Positions 27,456 to 37,770 are shown, numbered from the stretch's first letter. The stretch: 64,000 bases of DNA from Janthinobacterium sp. Marseille (GCF_000013625.1 NC_009659.1:4030001-4094000), one strand, 5' to 3'. The notes: generated by a model not told the origin, from the sequence alone. Made by a program: numbers and translations.

Positions 27456-27931
27456 TGCACACCTCGCTTGGCCTGGATCAGGCTATTGAATTTTTCCTTG
27501 GAGACGCGGGCATACAGGTCGTCATCGATCTGGATCGCCGGGCCGCTCGCGCATTGGCCGAGGCAGTACACGGTTTGCAAGGTAAATTTGTTGTCATCAG
27601 TGGTGCCGTGAAAATCACAGCCCAGCAATTCTTTCGCATGGTCAGCCAGCGATTCGCAACCGCGTGCCTGGCAAGCCTCGGCACGGCAGATTTGCACGAC
27701 GTGCTCGCCGACCGGGTGTTGGCGGAAGAAGTGGTAATAGGTGATCACGCCGTGCACTTCCGCGCGCGAAATGTTCAAACCTTCGGCGATCGCAGGAACG
27801 ATGCTGGGCGGGATGTACCCAACCACGCCCTGGATGTCGTGTAGGATAGGCAAAAGCGCGCCAGGTGTAGCTTTGCGCTGTGCAATAATGGCCTCGACCG
27901 CGGCCAAATCGAATGGGGTTTGGGTGTTCAC
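27452..27931 (-). CDS. fdsG: NAD-dependent formate dehydrogenase gamma subunit
   Basis: 159 aa, NuoE-like 2Fe-2S protein with Cys ligands in CRAEACQARGC and CLGQCASGP. It starts with GTG at 27931, supported by AGGAG 7 bp upstream. First gene of the fdsGBACD operon, divergent from fdsR, with two inverted repeats in the 241-bp gap. Confidence 0.95.
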   Translation of the reverse strand: MNTQTPFDLAAVEAIIAQRKATPGALLPILHDIQGVVGYIPPSIVPAIAEGLNISRAEVHGVITYYHFFRQHPVGEHVVQICRAEACQARGCESLADHAKELLGCDFHGTTDDNKFTLQTVYCLGQCASGPAIQIDDDLYARVSKEKFNSLIQAKRGVQ

Positions 27932-28031
27932 TTAGAGTCTCCTGCTAGCGACACCGATGGCAATACCGCATGCCGCGAGGTCGTGAAATCGAACGAAACC
28001 ATACTGCTTCCTTGTTAAAAATTATCTTGTA

Positions 28032-28053
28032 TATATGCTTTTAATAGCATATA
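28032..28053. promoter_or_regulatory. operator-like dyad 1 in the fdsG-fdsR gap
   Basis: Perfect inverted repeat TATATGCT - 6 bp - AGCATATA, about 100 bp upstream of fdsG. Probably bound by FdsR or another formate/Mo-responsive regulator. Confidence 0.65.
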
Positions 28054-28062
28054 GTTTAGGTA

Positions 28063-28092
28063 TGCTACCTATGTAACACGTGAAAGGTAGCA
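28063..28092. promoter_or_regulatory. operator-like dyad 2 in the fdsG-fdsR gap
   Basis: Perfect inverted repeat TGCTACCT - 14 bp - AGGTAGCA, ten bases to the right of dyad 1 and 80 bp from the fdsR start. The spacing would suit LysR-like autoregulation. Confidence 0.6.
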
Positions 28093-28172
28093 CCCGAAAA
28101 CCAGGGCTTCAATAGGCTATCTTTTGCATAAGCAGGGAAAGATGCGTAAACGCTACAAAGGCGGCATGACGT

Positions 28173-29261
28173 ATGTTTAAAGTTGTCATTAATCCCCACT
28201 GGGAAATTACCCACACCAACGACGCGCCGCTGGATACTGCGGTTTTGCTCAATTTGCTGATGTCGATCCAGAAGACCGGATCCATCTCCAAGGCCGCGCG
28301 CCTGGTCGACTTGTCATATCGCTATTCATGGGGCTTGTTGCGGGAGGCGGAAAAGCTCTTCGGCACCGCATTGTTAAATACCGATCGTGGTCGCGGGACA
28401 ACATTGACCCCTTTGGCGGAAAAGCTGATCTGGGCTGATCGCCGGATTCGCGCGCGCCTGTCGCCGACGCTGGAAAGTCTGGCCTCCGAGCTGGAAAGCG
28501 AAATCGGCAAAACCATCGTCGGTAAGACCAAGCCAATCCGGCTCGATGCCAGCCATGGTTTTGCGGTCGACGCCTTGTTGCACCAATTAACAGAGGCAAA
28601 CCTGCCGGTCGATTTGCGTTATCGCAACAGCACCGATGCAGTTGCCGCTTTGTCACGCAATGAATGTGACCTGGCCGGCTTCCACGTTCCGCTCGGTGAA
28701 TTCGAGAAAAAGGCGGTGGAGCGCTATACGCAGTGGCTCAATCCACGTGAACATTGCCTGATCCACCTTGCAGTGCGTACCCAGGGTATGTTTGTGGCAC
28801 CCGGCAATCCAAAGAAGATCACCGGCCTGCATGACCTGACACGTCCCGGCGTGCGTTTCGTCAATCGTCAGATCGGTTCGGGTACGCGGATGCTGCTGGA
28901 GTTGATGCTGGCCGGATCGAATATCTCGCCTTTCGATATCGAAGGCTATCAAAGCAATGAATTCACCCATTCTGCAGTCGCTGCTTATATAGCAAGCGGG
29001 ATGGCTGATGTCGGGGTCGGTGTGCAAACGGCGGCGCATCGCTTCAGCCTGGATTTCATTCCGCTGATTCGTGAACGTTACTTCCTCGCCCTGCCGCTCT
29101 CCATCATGGATGACCCGCTGATCCAGTTGGTCATTGATGTGGTGCAGTCCGGATATTTCCGTAAAGTGATTAATGGTCTTGCCGGTTACGACGCCGGCGA
29201 TACCGGCAAGATCCTGTTGCTGTCGGAAGCCTTCGGACATACCAAGGTTCCGACCGCCTGA
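28173..29261 (+). CDS. fdsR: Formate dehydrogenase regulator FdsR-like (HTH plus binding-protein domain)
   Basis: 362 aa. The N-terminal winged HTH (KTGSISKAARLVDLSYRYSWGLLREAE) is ModE/LysR-like. The C-terminal domain resembles a periplasmic-binding or MolR-type substrate domain (PGVRFVNRQIGSGTRMLLELML). This architecture is that of regulators found divergent to fds operons. The effector is probably formate or a Mo compound; not shown by sequence. It is convergent with modC (6-bp gap). Confidence 0.8.
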   Translation: MFKVVINPHWEITHTNDAPLDTAVLLNLLMSIQKTGSISKAARLVDLSYRYSWGLLREAEKLFGTALLNTDRGRGTTLTPLAEKLIWADRRIRARLSPTLESLASELESEIGKTIVGKTKPIRLDASHGFAVDALLHQLTEANLPVDLRYRNSTDAVAALSRNECDLAGFHVPLGEFEKKAVERYTQWLNPREHCLIHLAVRTQGMFVAPGNPKKITGLHDLTRPGVRFVNRQIGSGTRMLLELMLAGSNISPFDIEGYQSNEFTHSAVAAYIASGMADVGVGVQTAAHRFSLDFIPLIRERYFLALPLSIMDDPLIQLVIDVVQSGYFRKVINGLAGYDAGDTGKILLLSEAFGHTKVPTA

Positions 29262-29267
29262 GCATTG

Positions 29268-30344
29268 CTATTTAAGAATAGCGATGCCCTTGATTTGCGC
29301 AAACACCTGCCCACCCGGTGCCAGGTGCATTGCTTCGCATGATTTACGGGTAATGCGCGCCAGCAGGCGTGTGCCATTTGCATCCAGTCCTATCATTACC
29401 TGCCCCGGCGCATCGTCAGACAACTCCGTTACCGTTGCCGGGATGATATTCAGGATGCTGCTATCGCGTTGCGGCAGCAGGCTCAGGCTGACATCGCGCG
29501 CCTGTATCCGTATGCGTACCTGCTGACCTGCGGTGGCGGCCTGTTGCGGTAATAGCAGCTGACCACCGGAGAACTGGGCAGACGTCAGGTGGAAATCCAC
29601 ATCATGGGCCGTGACAGTCGCGACTACCAGCGCACTGGCCGTATCGCCATGCGCAAAGTTGAGATCCAGGCGTGTCATCAGATCGCTGGTCGCGCCGCTG
29701 GCAATGACCTTGCCGCTTTCCAGCAAAACCAAATGATCGGCCAGGCGTGCTACTTCGTCGGCCGAGTGGCTGACATAGATCACCGGGATGTCGAGTTCAT
29801 CATGCAGCCTTTCCAGGTAAGGCATGATTTCTTCCTTGCGCTTGCTGTCGAGTGCTGCCAGCGGTTCATCCATTAAGAGGATGCGCGGGCTGGTTGCCAG
29901 TGCACGCGCAATCGCCACACGCTGGCGTTCGCCGCCGGACAATTTATCCGGATTGCGTTGCAGCAGATGGCCGATGTCGAGCAAGGCGACAGCATGTTCC
30001 AGCGATACCTGATGCGTGGCAGCAGAAACGCGGCGCCTGCCGTATTCCAGATTGCGCTGCACATTCAGGTGGGCAAACAGGCTGGCTTCCTGGAATACAT
30101 AGCCGAGCGGCCGTTTATAGGTCGGCAGGAAGATATTCCGTTCGTCGTCCTGCCAGACCTCGCCGTTGACTTCCAGATAGGAACCGCTAAAGCGCTCCAG
30201 TCCGGTCATTGCACGCAGGCAGGTAGTTTTGCCGGAGCCGGACGGACCGAACAGGGCGGTCACGCCACGGCCGGGCAAAGTCAGGTCGACGTCCAGTTTG
30301 AACGCACTGTAAGCGATATTGAATCGCGCGCGGATATCCGTCAT
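29268..30344 (-). CDS. modC: Molybdate ABC transporter ATP-binding protein
   Basis: 358 aa. Walker [10 protein letters not shown] near residue 29, ABC signature [15 protein letters not shown], Walker [12 protein letters not shown], and a C-terminal TOBE/Mop domain (~residues 285-355). It energises molybdate uptake. The ATG at 30344 overlaps the modB stop by 4 bp; longer in-frame versions would lie inside modB. Confidence 0.94.
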   Translation of the reverse strand: MTDIRARFNIAYSAFKLDVDLTLPGRGVTALFGPSGSGKTTCLRAMTGLERFSGSYLEVNGEVWQDDERNIFLPTYKRPLGYVFQEASLFAHLNVQRNLEYGRRRVSAATHQVSLEHAVALLDIGHLLQRNPDKLSGGERQRVAIARALATSPRILLMDEPLAALDSKRKEEIMPYLERLHDELDIPVIYVSHSADEVARLADHLVLLESGKVIASGATSDLMTRLDLNFAHGDTASALVVATVTAHDVDFHLTSAQFSGGQLLLPQQAATAGQQVRIRIQARDVSLSLLPQRDSSILNIIPATVTELSDDAPGQVMIGLDANGTRLLARITRKSCEAMHLAPGGQVFAQIKGIAILK

Positions 30345-31015
30345 TTGCGCCGCCCGGTCGGATTCAATGTGTACAGTATGATCAGCACCGCCATCGAGAA
30401 CACCAGCATACCGGCCGCGAGCCAATGTGCCTGTGCATACTCAAGTGCTTCAACATGGTCGTAAATTTGTACAGAAATCATGCGGGTCTGATTCGGGATA
30501 TTGCCGCCTATCATCAGCACCACGCCGAACTCACCGACCGTGTGTGCAAAGCCCATCACGATAGCGGTCAGGTAACCGGGTTTGGCCAATGGCAGGGTGA
30601 CACTGAAAAAAGTATCGAGAGGTGATGCGCGCAAGGTCGCGGCCACTTCGAGCGGGCGCTCACCCATCGCCTCAAAAGCGTTCTGGATAGGTTGTACAAC
30701 GAAGGGCATCGAGTAAAAAACCGAGCCAACCACCAGGCCGGTGAAACTGAAGGGCAAAGTGCCGAAACCCATAGCCTGGGTCAGCTGTCCGACCGGGCCA
30801 TTGGGCCCCAGCGCCACCAGTAGGTAAAAGCCGATGACGGTGGGCGGCAGCACGATAGGCAGCGCAACAAACGCGCCGACCGGGCTTTTCAACCAGGAAC
30901 GTGTGCGCGCCAGCCACCACGCCAGGGGCGTGCCTATCAAAAGAAGAATGATGGTAGTGAGGCTGGCGAGCTTGAGGGTCAGGACAATCGCACCGATATT
31001 CGGATCGGTAAACAA
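30341..31015 (-). CDS. modB: Molybdate ABC transporter permease
   Basis: 224 aa with five to six membrane segments and the ABC permease loop [27 protein letters not shown]. It starts at TTG (31015), the only start near the N-terminus; an AGAGG sequence precedes it. It lies 12 bp after modA. Confidence 0.93.
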   Translation of the reverse strand: MFTDPNIGAIVLTLKLASLTTIILLLIGTPLAWWLARTRSWLKSPVGAFVALPIVLPPTVIGFYLLVALGPNGPVGQLTQAMGFGTLPFSFTGLVVGSVFYSMPFVVQPIQNAFEAMGERPLEVAATLRASPLDTFFSVTLPLAKPGYLTAIVMGFAHTVGEFGVVLMIGGNIPNQTRMISVQIYDHVEALEYAQAHWLAAGMLVFSMAVLIILYTLNPTGRRK

Positions 31016-31027
31016 CGAGAACCTCTC

Positions 31028-31801
<774 letters not shown>

Positions 31802-31812
31802 TTAATAAACCT

Positions 31813-32607
31813 TTAGGCGGGTACCGCCAGAATGATGTGCGATGCCTTGATCATGGCAGTAGCGCGTACACCTTCTTTTAAACCAAGCACTTTCACGCTT
31901 TCATTGGTGATGATGGATGCCACGGTCTTGCCGCCCGGCAGTTCAATCACGACCTCTGCATTGACTGCGCCTTCCTGGCAACGAACAACGGTGCCGGTCA
32001 GGGAGTTGCGTGCACTGGTTTTGAAATTTGTTTCCACGGTGAGGATGATCCATTGCGCCTTGACCAGCGCATAGGCTTCGGAGCCGACTTCGAGTGCCAG
32101 GTGCTCGGCACTGTCATTGGTGATGATGGCTGCCAGCTCTGCGCCATTGCCGATATCGAGTATGACCTCTGCATTGACGGCGCCTTTCTTGACGGCGCTG
32201 ACGGTGCCGAGGAACTGGTTGCGTGCGCTGGTTTGCATATCGAATCTCCGGCTCATTGTGTAGTACTGATCAAAATCGTCCATGGTGCGGCCGATTGCCG
32301 CCGGCACTGCGGCCCATTCCTGCTCCAGGCGGCGGTAGGTTGCAACTACACGCCTGCCATACTCGGTCAGGCAGGTGCCGCCACCGGTACTGCCACCCGG
32401 CTGGCGTATCACCAGCGGCTCATGCGACAGATTATTTACCGATTCGACGGCTTGCCATGCCGCCTTGTAACTCATGCCCATCGCGGTCGCTGCCGCAGAA
32501 ATTGAGCCAGAGGCGTCAATCCGTTCCAGCAGCTCCAGGTGATCCCAGCGCTTGCCGCGCGATTTGGATAGACCTTCCAGTTTGATGGGCGAAGTTGTCT
32601 TGCTCAT
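31813..32607 (-). CDS. modE: Molybdate-responsive regulator ModE
   Basis: 264 aa. N-terminal winged HTH (WDHLELLERIDASGSISAAATAMGMSYKAAW) followed by two TOBE/Mop domains (SARNQFLGTVSAVKKGAVNAEV and SARNSLTGTVVRCQEGAVNAEV) that bind molybdate. As first gene of modEABC it presumably represses its own operon at high molybdate; a ModE-like palindrome lies 71 bp upstream. An in-frame start 42 bp earlier is less likely. Confidence 0.93.
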   Translation of the reverse strand: MSKTTSPIKLEGLSKSRGKRWDHLELLERIDASGSISAAATAMGMSYKAAWQAVESVNNLSHEPLVIRQPGGSTGGGTCLTEYGRRVVATYRRLEQEWAAVPAAIGRTMDDFDQYYTMSRRFDMQTSARNQFLGTVSAVKKGAVNAEVILDIGNGAELAAIITNDSAEHLALEVGSEAYALVKAQWIILTVETNFKTSARNSLTGTVVRCQEGAVNAEVVIELPGGKTVASIITNESVKVLGLKEGVRATAMIKASHIILAVPA

Positions 32608-32677
32608 AACAGTCACTATCTTTAAAAATGATGAAAGGCTGTTCAGCAAAAGTCGTTCTAAAAGTTGATACTATACA

Positions 32678-32702
32678 CGATATTACTTTTAACGACATAA
32701 CG
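32678..32702 (-). promoter_or_regulatory. modE operator: ModE-box-like site upstream of modE
   Basis: On the reverse strand CGTTATGT - 9 bp - TAATATCG, a partial palindrome with the CG-flanked T/A halves typical of ModE operators. It shares 18 of 25 positions with the site at 46357-46381. It lies in the modE/LysR divergent gap. Confidence 0.55.
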
Positions 32703-32881
32703 CGAACAGGATGAAGTACCGTCATTCTATTTGTGTATCGGGAATTCCGGTCGTCTATTGAACATGTTGGCAGCAGGGGCATTCCGGAAAATCGCAGATA
32801 TGCGGATAAGATGAAGGCGACTTCCCTTCTTTCCGGCATCTCAGTAATCCCTTTTGTCATCACTAACTACGGGCTATACCG

Positions 32882-33820
32882 ATGTTTGTACGTCAGCTTG
32901 ATTACCTCGTCACCCTTGCCCGGGAAAAGCATTTCGCCCGCGCCGCGGAAATTTGCTGCGTATCGCAGCCGGCCCTCTCTGCTGCAGTAAGGAATCTGGA
33001 AACCGAATTGGGTATCGCCATTGTGCAGCGTGGCCAGCGCTTCCAGGGTTTCACGCCGGAAGGTGAGCGCATCCTCGATTGGGCGCGCCAGACCCTGGCG
33101 GCGCTGGAAGGCTTGAAGCAGGAAGCATCGATGTCACGCGTCAAGCTGACCGGTACACTGCGGCTCGGCGCGATTCCGACCACCATGCCTATCGTGTCGC
33201 TATTGACCGGGCAGTGCCGGGCGCAACACGCGGACCTGCGACAACTGGTGCTGTCGTTGAGCACGGAAGAAATCATGCGCCGGCTCGATGACTTTGAGCT
33301 GGATGTCGGCCTGACTTATCTGGAAGACCAGCGCCTGAATGGCTTCCACGTGCAACCTTTATATCGCGAACGCTATATGTTGCTGGCGCGTGAAGGCGCC
33401 ATGCTGGATGGCAAGGCGGAGATCAGCTGGGAAGAAGCCGCCGAGTTTCCGCTGTGCCTGCTGACATCGCATATGCAGAACCGGCGCATCGTCGATGCCG
33501 CCTTCCGTCGTGCCGAGGTGCATCCGAATGTCGTGGTCGAGACCGATTCCGTATTCGCGTTATATTCACACGTGCGACACGCGAATCTATACAGTGTGGT
33601 GCCACACAGCTTGCTATGCCTGTTTGAACTGCGCGATGAAATGGTCGCGATTCCTATCGTGCCGGAGTTGAGTCGTTCGATAGGATTAATCTCGCTTGAT
33701 CATGATCCCTGCTCACCTATCGTCGTGGCGGCACGCAGTATTGCCGAGAAGATCAATCTGCAGGCGCAATTCGATGCATACATAAGCGGCGGCTATCAGC
33801 CCATCACATCAAACGATTAG
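32882..33820 (+). CDS. LysR family transcriptional regulator next to formate dehydrogenase
   Basis: 312 aa. N-terminal HTH (ARAAEICCVSQPALSAAVRNLE) and CysB-like effector domain. The start MFVRQLDYLVTLAREKHFARAAE is of the type seen in regulators beside NAD formate dehydrogenase and formaldehyde genes. It is 127 bp upstream of fdh on the same strand and divergent from modE, so it may control fdh. Confidence 0.87.
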   Translation: MFVRQLDYLVTLAREKHFARAAEICCVSQPALSAAVRNLETELGIAIVQRGQRFQGFTPEGERILDWARQTLAALEGLKQEASMSRVKLTGTLRLGAIPTTMPIVSLLTGQCRAQHADLRQLVLSLSTEEIMRRLDDFELDVGLTYLEDQRLNGFHVQPLYRERYMLLAREGAMLDGKAEISWEEAAEFPLCLLTSHMQNRRIVDAAFRRAEVHPNVVVETDSVFALYSHVRHANLYSVVPHSLLCLFELRDEMVAIPIVPELSRSIGLISLDHDPCSPIVVAARSIAEKINLQAQFDAYISGGYQPITSND

Positions 33821-33947
33821 ACCGCAAAAAACATACTCCCTAAGATGGCTGCGCTGGGCATTCATTCTGATGTCCGCTTGCAGAAGAAAATTCAGCTACC
33901 GCCGGCAATTTTCGATGCGCCGTAGCAACCAACTTAGGAGAAGTAAC

Positions 33948-35150
33948 ATGGCAAAAGTTTTATGTGTTTTGTACGATGATCCAGTCAACGGTTACCCGAA
34001 GACTTATGCACGTGACGATGTAGCGCAACCATCGATCTACCCTGACGGCCAGACCTTGCCGACACCTAAAGGTATCGACTTCAAACCAGGTACCTTGCTG
34101 GGTAGCGTATCCGGTGAGCTGGGCCTGCGTAAATACCTGGAGTCGAATGGCCATACCCTGGTTGTTACATCCAGCAAAGACGGTGCAGACAGCGTCCTAG
34201 ACAAAGAATTGCACGATGCAGAGATCATCATCTCGCAACCATTCTGGCCTGCATACATGACAGCGGAACGCATCGCCAAAGCGAAGAAATTGAAAATGAT
34301 CGTGACAGCCGGTATCGGTTCCGATCACACCGATCTGGAAGCTGCCAACAAGCACAACATCACCGTCGCCGAAGTGACCTATTGCAACAGCCACAGCGTT
34401 GCTGAACACGTCGTCATGATGATCCTGTCGCAAGTACGTAACTACATCCCTTCGTACAACCAGGTTATCAACGGTGGCTGGAACATCGCTGATTGCGTTG
34501 AACGTTCTTACGATCTCGAAGCAATGAGCGTTGGTACTGTTGCTGCCGGCCGCATCGGTCTGCGCGTACTGCGTCTGTTGAAACCATTCGACGTCAAACT
34601 GCACTACATGGATCGTCACCGCCTGCCGGAAGCCGTAGAAAAAGAACTGAACCTGACTTACCACAGCACGCTCGACAGCCTGACCAAAGTGTGTGACGTG
34701 GTGACCTTGAACTGCCCGTTGCATCCTGAAACAGAACACATGATCAACGAAAAAACCTTGAAAAACTTCAAGCGTGGTTCGTACATCATCAACACAGCAC
34801 GCGGCAAACTGTGCGATCGCGACGCGATTGTTGCAGCATTGAAGAGCGGTCAACTGGCAGGTTACGCCGGCGACGTCTGGTTCCCGCAACCAGCGCCAAA
34901 AGACCATCCATGGCGCACCATGCCGCACCACGGCATGACACCACACATTTCCGGCACCAGCCTGACGGCACAAACCCGTTACGCAGCAGGTACCCGCGAA
35001 ATCCTGGAATGCTACTTTGAAGGTCGTCCTATCCGTGACGAATACCTGATTGTTCAAGGCGGCAAACTGGCCGGCGTCGGCGCTCACTCCTACAGTGACG
35101 GTAACGCAACCAAAGGTTCGGAAGAAGCTGCGAAATTTAAAGTAGCGTAA
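33948..35150 (+). CDS. fdh: NAD+-dependent formate dehydrogenase (metal-free)
   Basis: 400-aa 2-hydroxyacid-dehydrogenase-fold enzyme, formate + NAD+ to CO2 + NADH. Key residues (Met = 1): Asn147 in TYCNSHS, Asp222 for NAD specificity in YMDRHRLP, Arg285 in NTARGK, Gln314 and His333 in WFPQPAPKD and TPHISG. It has the long N-terminal loop PSIYPDGQTLPTP of bacterial FDHs. AGGAG site 8 bp before ATG. The codon pattern is strongly biased, as in highly expressed genes. It is followed by two hairpins, the second a terminator. Confidence 0.97.
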   Translation: MAKVLCVLYDDPVNGYPKTYARDDVAQPSIYPDGQTLPTPKGIDFKPGTLLGSVSGELGLRKYLESNGHTLVVTSSKDGADSVLDKELHDAEIIISQPFWPAYMTAERIAKAKKLKMIVTAGIGSDHTDLEAANKHNITVAEVTYCNSHSVAEHVVMMILSQVRNYIPSYNQVINGGWNIADCVERSYDLEAMSVGTVAAGRIGLRVLRLLKPFDVKLHYMDRHRLPEAVEKELNLTYHSTLDSLTKVCDVVTLNCPLHPETEHMINEKTLKNFKRGSYIINTARGKLCDRDAIVAALKSGQLAGYAGDVWFPQPAPKDHPWRTMPHHGMTPHISGTSLTAQTRYAAGTREILECYFEGRPIRDEYLIVQGGKLAGVGAHSYSDGNATKGSEEAAKFKVA

Positions 35151-35164
35151 TTCTGAACCGGCAA

Positions 35165-35190
35165 GCCAGCAGATGACCGGATCTGCTGGC
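35165..35190 (+). other. stem-loop after fdh
   Basis: Perfect 10-bp stem GCCAGCAGAT/ATCTGCTGGC with a 6-base loop, 14 bp past the fdh stop and just before the terminator. Likely a 3' mRNA stability element. Confidence 0.6.
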
Positions 35191-35201
35191 TACCCATTAC
35201 T

Positions 35202-35238
35202 AATGCCGACGTGCAGTCCTGACGTCGGCATTTTTTTA
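35202..35238 (+). terminator. rho-independent terminator of fdh
   Basis: AATGCCGACGT (35202-35212) pairs with ACGTCGGCATT (35222-35232), followed by a run of seven T. Confidence 0.9.
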
Positions 35239-35283
35239 TCGATGCCTTGTCCTGCATCAGGCATCCATCAAGCAAGGTTTCTC

Positions 35284-35793
35284 ATGTCGAATTTATTCAA
35301 GAAGTTTTTTAGCAGCAGTATGGCGCTGCCGCCGCAGCCTACCCTTTCCAATGTGCTCCTGTCCGGCCTCGGTGGTTTCTTCGCGATCAGTGTCATCGCA
35401 TTGGCCGCAGACTATACGCAGGCGCTGTTGATACTAGGCTCCTTCGGCGCGTCATGCGTGATTGTGTTTGCGTTGCCGGATACGCCATTGGCACAACCGC
35501 GTAATGTGATCCTCGGGCATTTCCTGAGCAGCCTGTCGGGCCTGGTCTACCTGAATGTATTCGGGCCGCATTGGTGGGCTTTGGGTTTGGCGGTGGCAAC
35601 AGCGATCATTATCATGATGGCTTGTCGTGTCGTGCATCCGCCGGCCGGTTCAAATCCGGTGATTGTTTTTCTCGCTGCGCCGGGCTGGAGCTTCTTGTTT
35701 TTCCCGACCCTGATCGGCGCTTGCATACTGGTGGTTGTTGCGATGATCTACAACAATGTCGTACGCAAGAATAAGTATCCGAAATACTGGTAG
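35284..35793 (+). CDS. HPP family membrane protein
   Basis: 169 aa with four membrane segments and the HPP motif in VVHPPAGSNPVIVFL (about residues 117-131). Plant HPP proteins move nitrite; in bacteria the function is unclear. The ATG at 35284 is chosen since MSNLFKKFF precedes the first membrane helix. It lies after the fdh terminator, so likely has its own promoter. Confidence 0.85.
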   Translation: MSNLFKKFFSSSMALPPQPTLSNVLLSGLGGFFAISVIALAADYTQALLILGSFGASCVIVFALPDTPLAQPRNVILGHFLSSLSGLVYLNVFGPHWWALGLAVATAIIIMMACRVVHPPAGSNPVIVFLAAPGWSFLFFPTLIGACILVVVAMIYNNVVRKNKYPKYW

Positions 35794-35880
35794 AAGAACG
35801 CCGGCCTGTTATCGCAAGTTGCGGTAGCAGATCGGCTGGCCTACGCGGGGGTGTGGTGTGGAGGTGAGTATTGCCGGTGC

Positions 35881-36159
35881 TTACATCGCGAAGCGTTCAC
35901 CCAACTGGCTCAATGACTGCATCAGTTGTTCGCTGGTCTTGGATGTGGCTTCATCAATCGCCACCTTGACGATGCGCAAGGTGCGTTGCTCCGCTTCGAA
36001 AGCCGAAGTCTCGCATCCTTCAATCACGCCTTCTATCGGTTGCAGGTTTTCTTTATGCCAGACGCGATAGGTGCCGCCCCATTCCCCGAATGAGAAACCC
36101 CATGTTTGTTCGGTTGCCGTTACCGAGATAACGTACCCTTTGTATTCAAGCAAAGCCAC
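35881..36159 (-). CDS. Small hypothetical protein
   Basis: 92 aa starting at GTG (36159). Not recognised as a known family. N-terminal half is beta-like (EYKGYVISVTATEQTWGFSFGEW), C-terminal half helical. A ModE-box-like sequence lies 181 bp upstream of its start. Confidence 0.55.
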   Translation of the reverse strand: MALLEYKGYVISVTATEQTWGFSFGEWGGTYRVWHKENLQPIEGVIEGCETSAFEAEQRTLRIVKVAIDEATSKTSEQLMQSLSQLGERFAM

Positions 36160-36503
36160 GATATTTGTCCTGTTAAAAATGTAACTGGATATGCCGGCTT
36201 GTCGACTCGTTCATTGCATCTTCAGATGCAATGGTCGGAAACCAAAGGCAATAACGGGGTCGGTTATTTGCGTGGAAAATTGTGCCGGGAGGGTATGTAT
36301 TTTGCAGAGCGGGCAAAACCGATTTCGTTATGCTCACAAGGATATAGCGTTAACATACATAACGCAAGTATTTACCAGCCTTCCCTTGTGACGCATCAAT
36401 GAAGATTAGCCGAAATGTCGCAAGCATGCAGCAGCTTTATTGCTAAGCAAAATGAGCAAGCGGATAGGAAGACGCTATCGGCAAATGATTGTCGCAGAGT
36501 CCC
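36160..36503. other. intergenic region with a ModE-like site
   Basis: 344 bp with no convincing gene. Its only recognised content is a ModE-box-like sequence at 36340-36364; several small AT-rich stretches could hold promoters, none clear. Confidence 0.6.
36340..36364 (-). promoter_or_regulatory. ModE-box-like site upstream of the small protein gene
   Basis: On the reverse strand CGTTATGT - 9 bp - CTATATCC. The left half is identical to the site upstream of modE, and the right half shares ATATC. Reading leftward it precedes 35881-36159; it is also 140 bp past the end of the ModE-like gene at 36504. Confidence 0.45.
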
Positions 36504-36920
36504 TTATTTCGATGGGGTTTTTGTGGCCTTGCCTTTGGCGGCCGGAGGCGGTGTGGTGGACAGCAATTTGCTAAAGACAGCAAAGTCGCTGCTGATGGCT
36601 TTGGATGCCTTGCGCTCCATCGCGCGGTAACGTTCGACTACCCCGCGCCCGAAGTCGGTAACCTGGGCGCCGCCGCCACCGCTGCCGCCGGTACTGGTTA
36701 CCACCAATGGTTCGATGAATGAAGCATTGGTGGTTTCCACCAGGGTCCATGCACGGCGGTAAGACATATTCATTTCCCTGCCGGCGGCCGAGATCGAGCC
36801 GGTGCGTTCGATTGCATCTATCAGGTCGGCACGACCCGGTCCCATCGCGGTCAGTTCGCCCATCAATACACGTACACGTGGTTGCGGGGCGTTGGATTTC
36901 TTAGTCTGGCTTTTAGGCAT
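36504..36920 (-). CDS. Stand-alone ModE-type winged-helix regulator
   Basis: 138 aa. Only the DNA-binding half of ModE: ADLIDAIERTGSISAAGREMNMSYRRAWTLVETTNASF and STGGSGGGGAQVTDFGRGVVERYRAME match the ModE HTH plus wing, but no TOBE/Mop domain follows, just a Pro/Lys tail. Such proteins may sense metal by another route or be constitutive. Encoded 5.6 kb from the complete modE. Confidence 0.82.
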   Translation of the reverse strand: MPKSQTKKSNAPQPRVRVLMGELTAMGPGRADLIDAIERTGSISAAGREMNMSYRRAWTLVETTNASFIEPLVVTSTGGSGGGGAQVTDFGRGVVERYRAMERKASKAISSDFAVFSKLLSTTPPPAAKGKATKTPSK

Positions 36921-36996
36921 GGCTTGGACTCTTTACGGGATGCCCGTATTTTCGCCCAGATTCGCCTGAAATTGCAGTTCTTTATCGATGTGTCGC

Positions 36997-37770
36997 TTAA
37001 GGGCGGAGCAAGCGTGCGACATCTTGTGCCGCCTCACGCAGGATCGGCAAAATTTCGTTCACGCGTGTTGCCGTCATGCGGGCCAAGGTGGTGGCGACCG
37101 TGATCGCTGCGACGGCGGTACCGGCGGCATTCCGGATCGGCAAGCCAAGTGCACTTACACCTGGTACCGCATGGTTGGAAATCCATGCATAGCCCAGTTC
37201 ATGTGTGCGGTTGTAATGGTCGATCACATCATTGATATCGAGGTTTTCATAGACGCTTAAGCGTGGTTCGACTTCGCGCAATATCTGCTCCGCTTCCGCC
37301 TTCGGCAGGCAACTCAACAAGGCAAGACCACCGGCACTGACGCCCAGCGGTTGCCGGCTGCCGACAGGAACCACCGGGGTTTGGATCGGATAGTTGCCTT
37401 GGATGCGGCTCAGGCAGATAGCGTCATTGCCGCTGCGCACAAACAGGAAAGAAGTATCGCCGGTGCTTTGCGCGAGGCGCTCCAGCACGGGGGCGCAGAT
37501 ATCGCGCAAATTGAATTGATGGGTTGCCGCCAGTCCCAGTTCAAACATGACCGGTCCCAGCGTATAGCGTTTGGAGCCGGACAGTTGCACCAGCATGCCT
37601 TCGGCGACCAGTGCTTTCAACATCCGGTGCGCGGTCGGATGTTCGAGCTCCATTTCGCGTGCGAGATCGACCAGACGCATGCCGCCGGGCGTATGCCTGG
37701 CGATGTGCTTCATCGCCCGGATTGCGCGGGAAATCGATTGGGATCCTTCTCGTTTCAACACGTCCGGCAT
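36997..37770 (-). CDS. IclR family transcriptional regulator
   Basis: 257 aa from the ATG at 37770 (a GTG 12 bp earlier is possible). N-terminal winged HTH (MRLVDLAREMELEHPTAHRMLKALVAEGML) and C-terminal IclR effector domain (GVSALGLPIRNAAG). It is divergent from the deacetylase-like gene at 37941, so it likely controls the 37941-41156 set. Confidence 0.88.
   Translation of the reverse strand: MPDVLKREGSQSISRAIRAMKHIARHTPGGMRLVDLAREMELEHPTAHRMLKALVAEGMLVQLSGSKRYTLGPVMFELGLAATHQFNLRDICAPVLERLAQSTGDTSFLFVRSGNDAICLSRIQGNYPIQTPVVPVGSRQPLGVSAGGLALLSCLPKAEAEQILREVEPRLSVYENLDINDVIDHYNRTHELGYAWISNHAVPGVSALGLPIRNAAGTAVAAITVATTLARMTATRVNEILPILREAAQDVARLLRP

Noticed and set aside
26433..27611. 392-codon open frame on the + strand
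   Set aside because: Antisense shadow of fdsB/fdsG with the same compositional signature.
28076..28086. CACGTGAAA as a degenerate parS
   Set aside because: Only one half of the palindrome matches; it sits inside the fds promoter spacer.
34197..35087. 296-codon open frame on the - strand
   Set aside because: Antisense to the metal-free formate dehydrogenase, produced by its strong codon bias.
36405..36640. short + strand frames near the ModE-like gene
   Set aside because: They are antisense to or overlap 36504-36920 and have no start signals.
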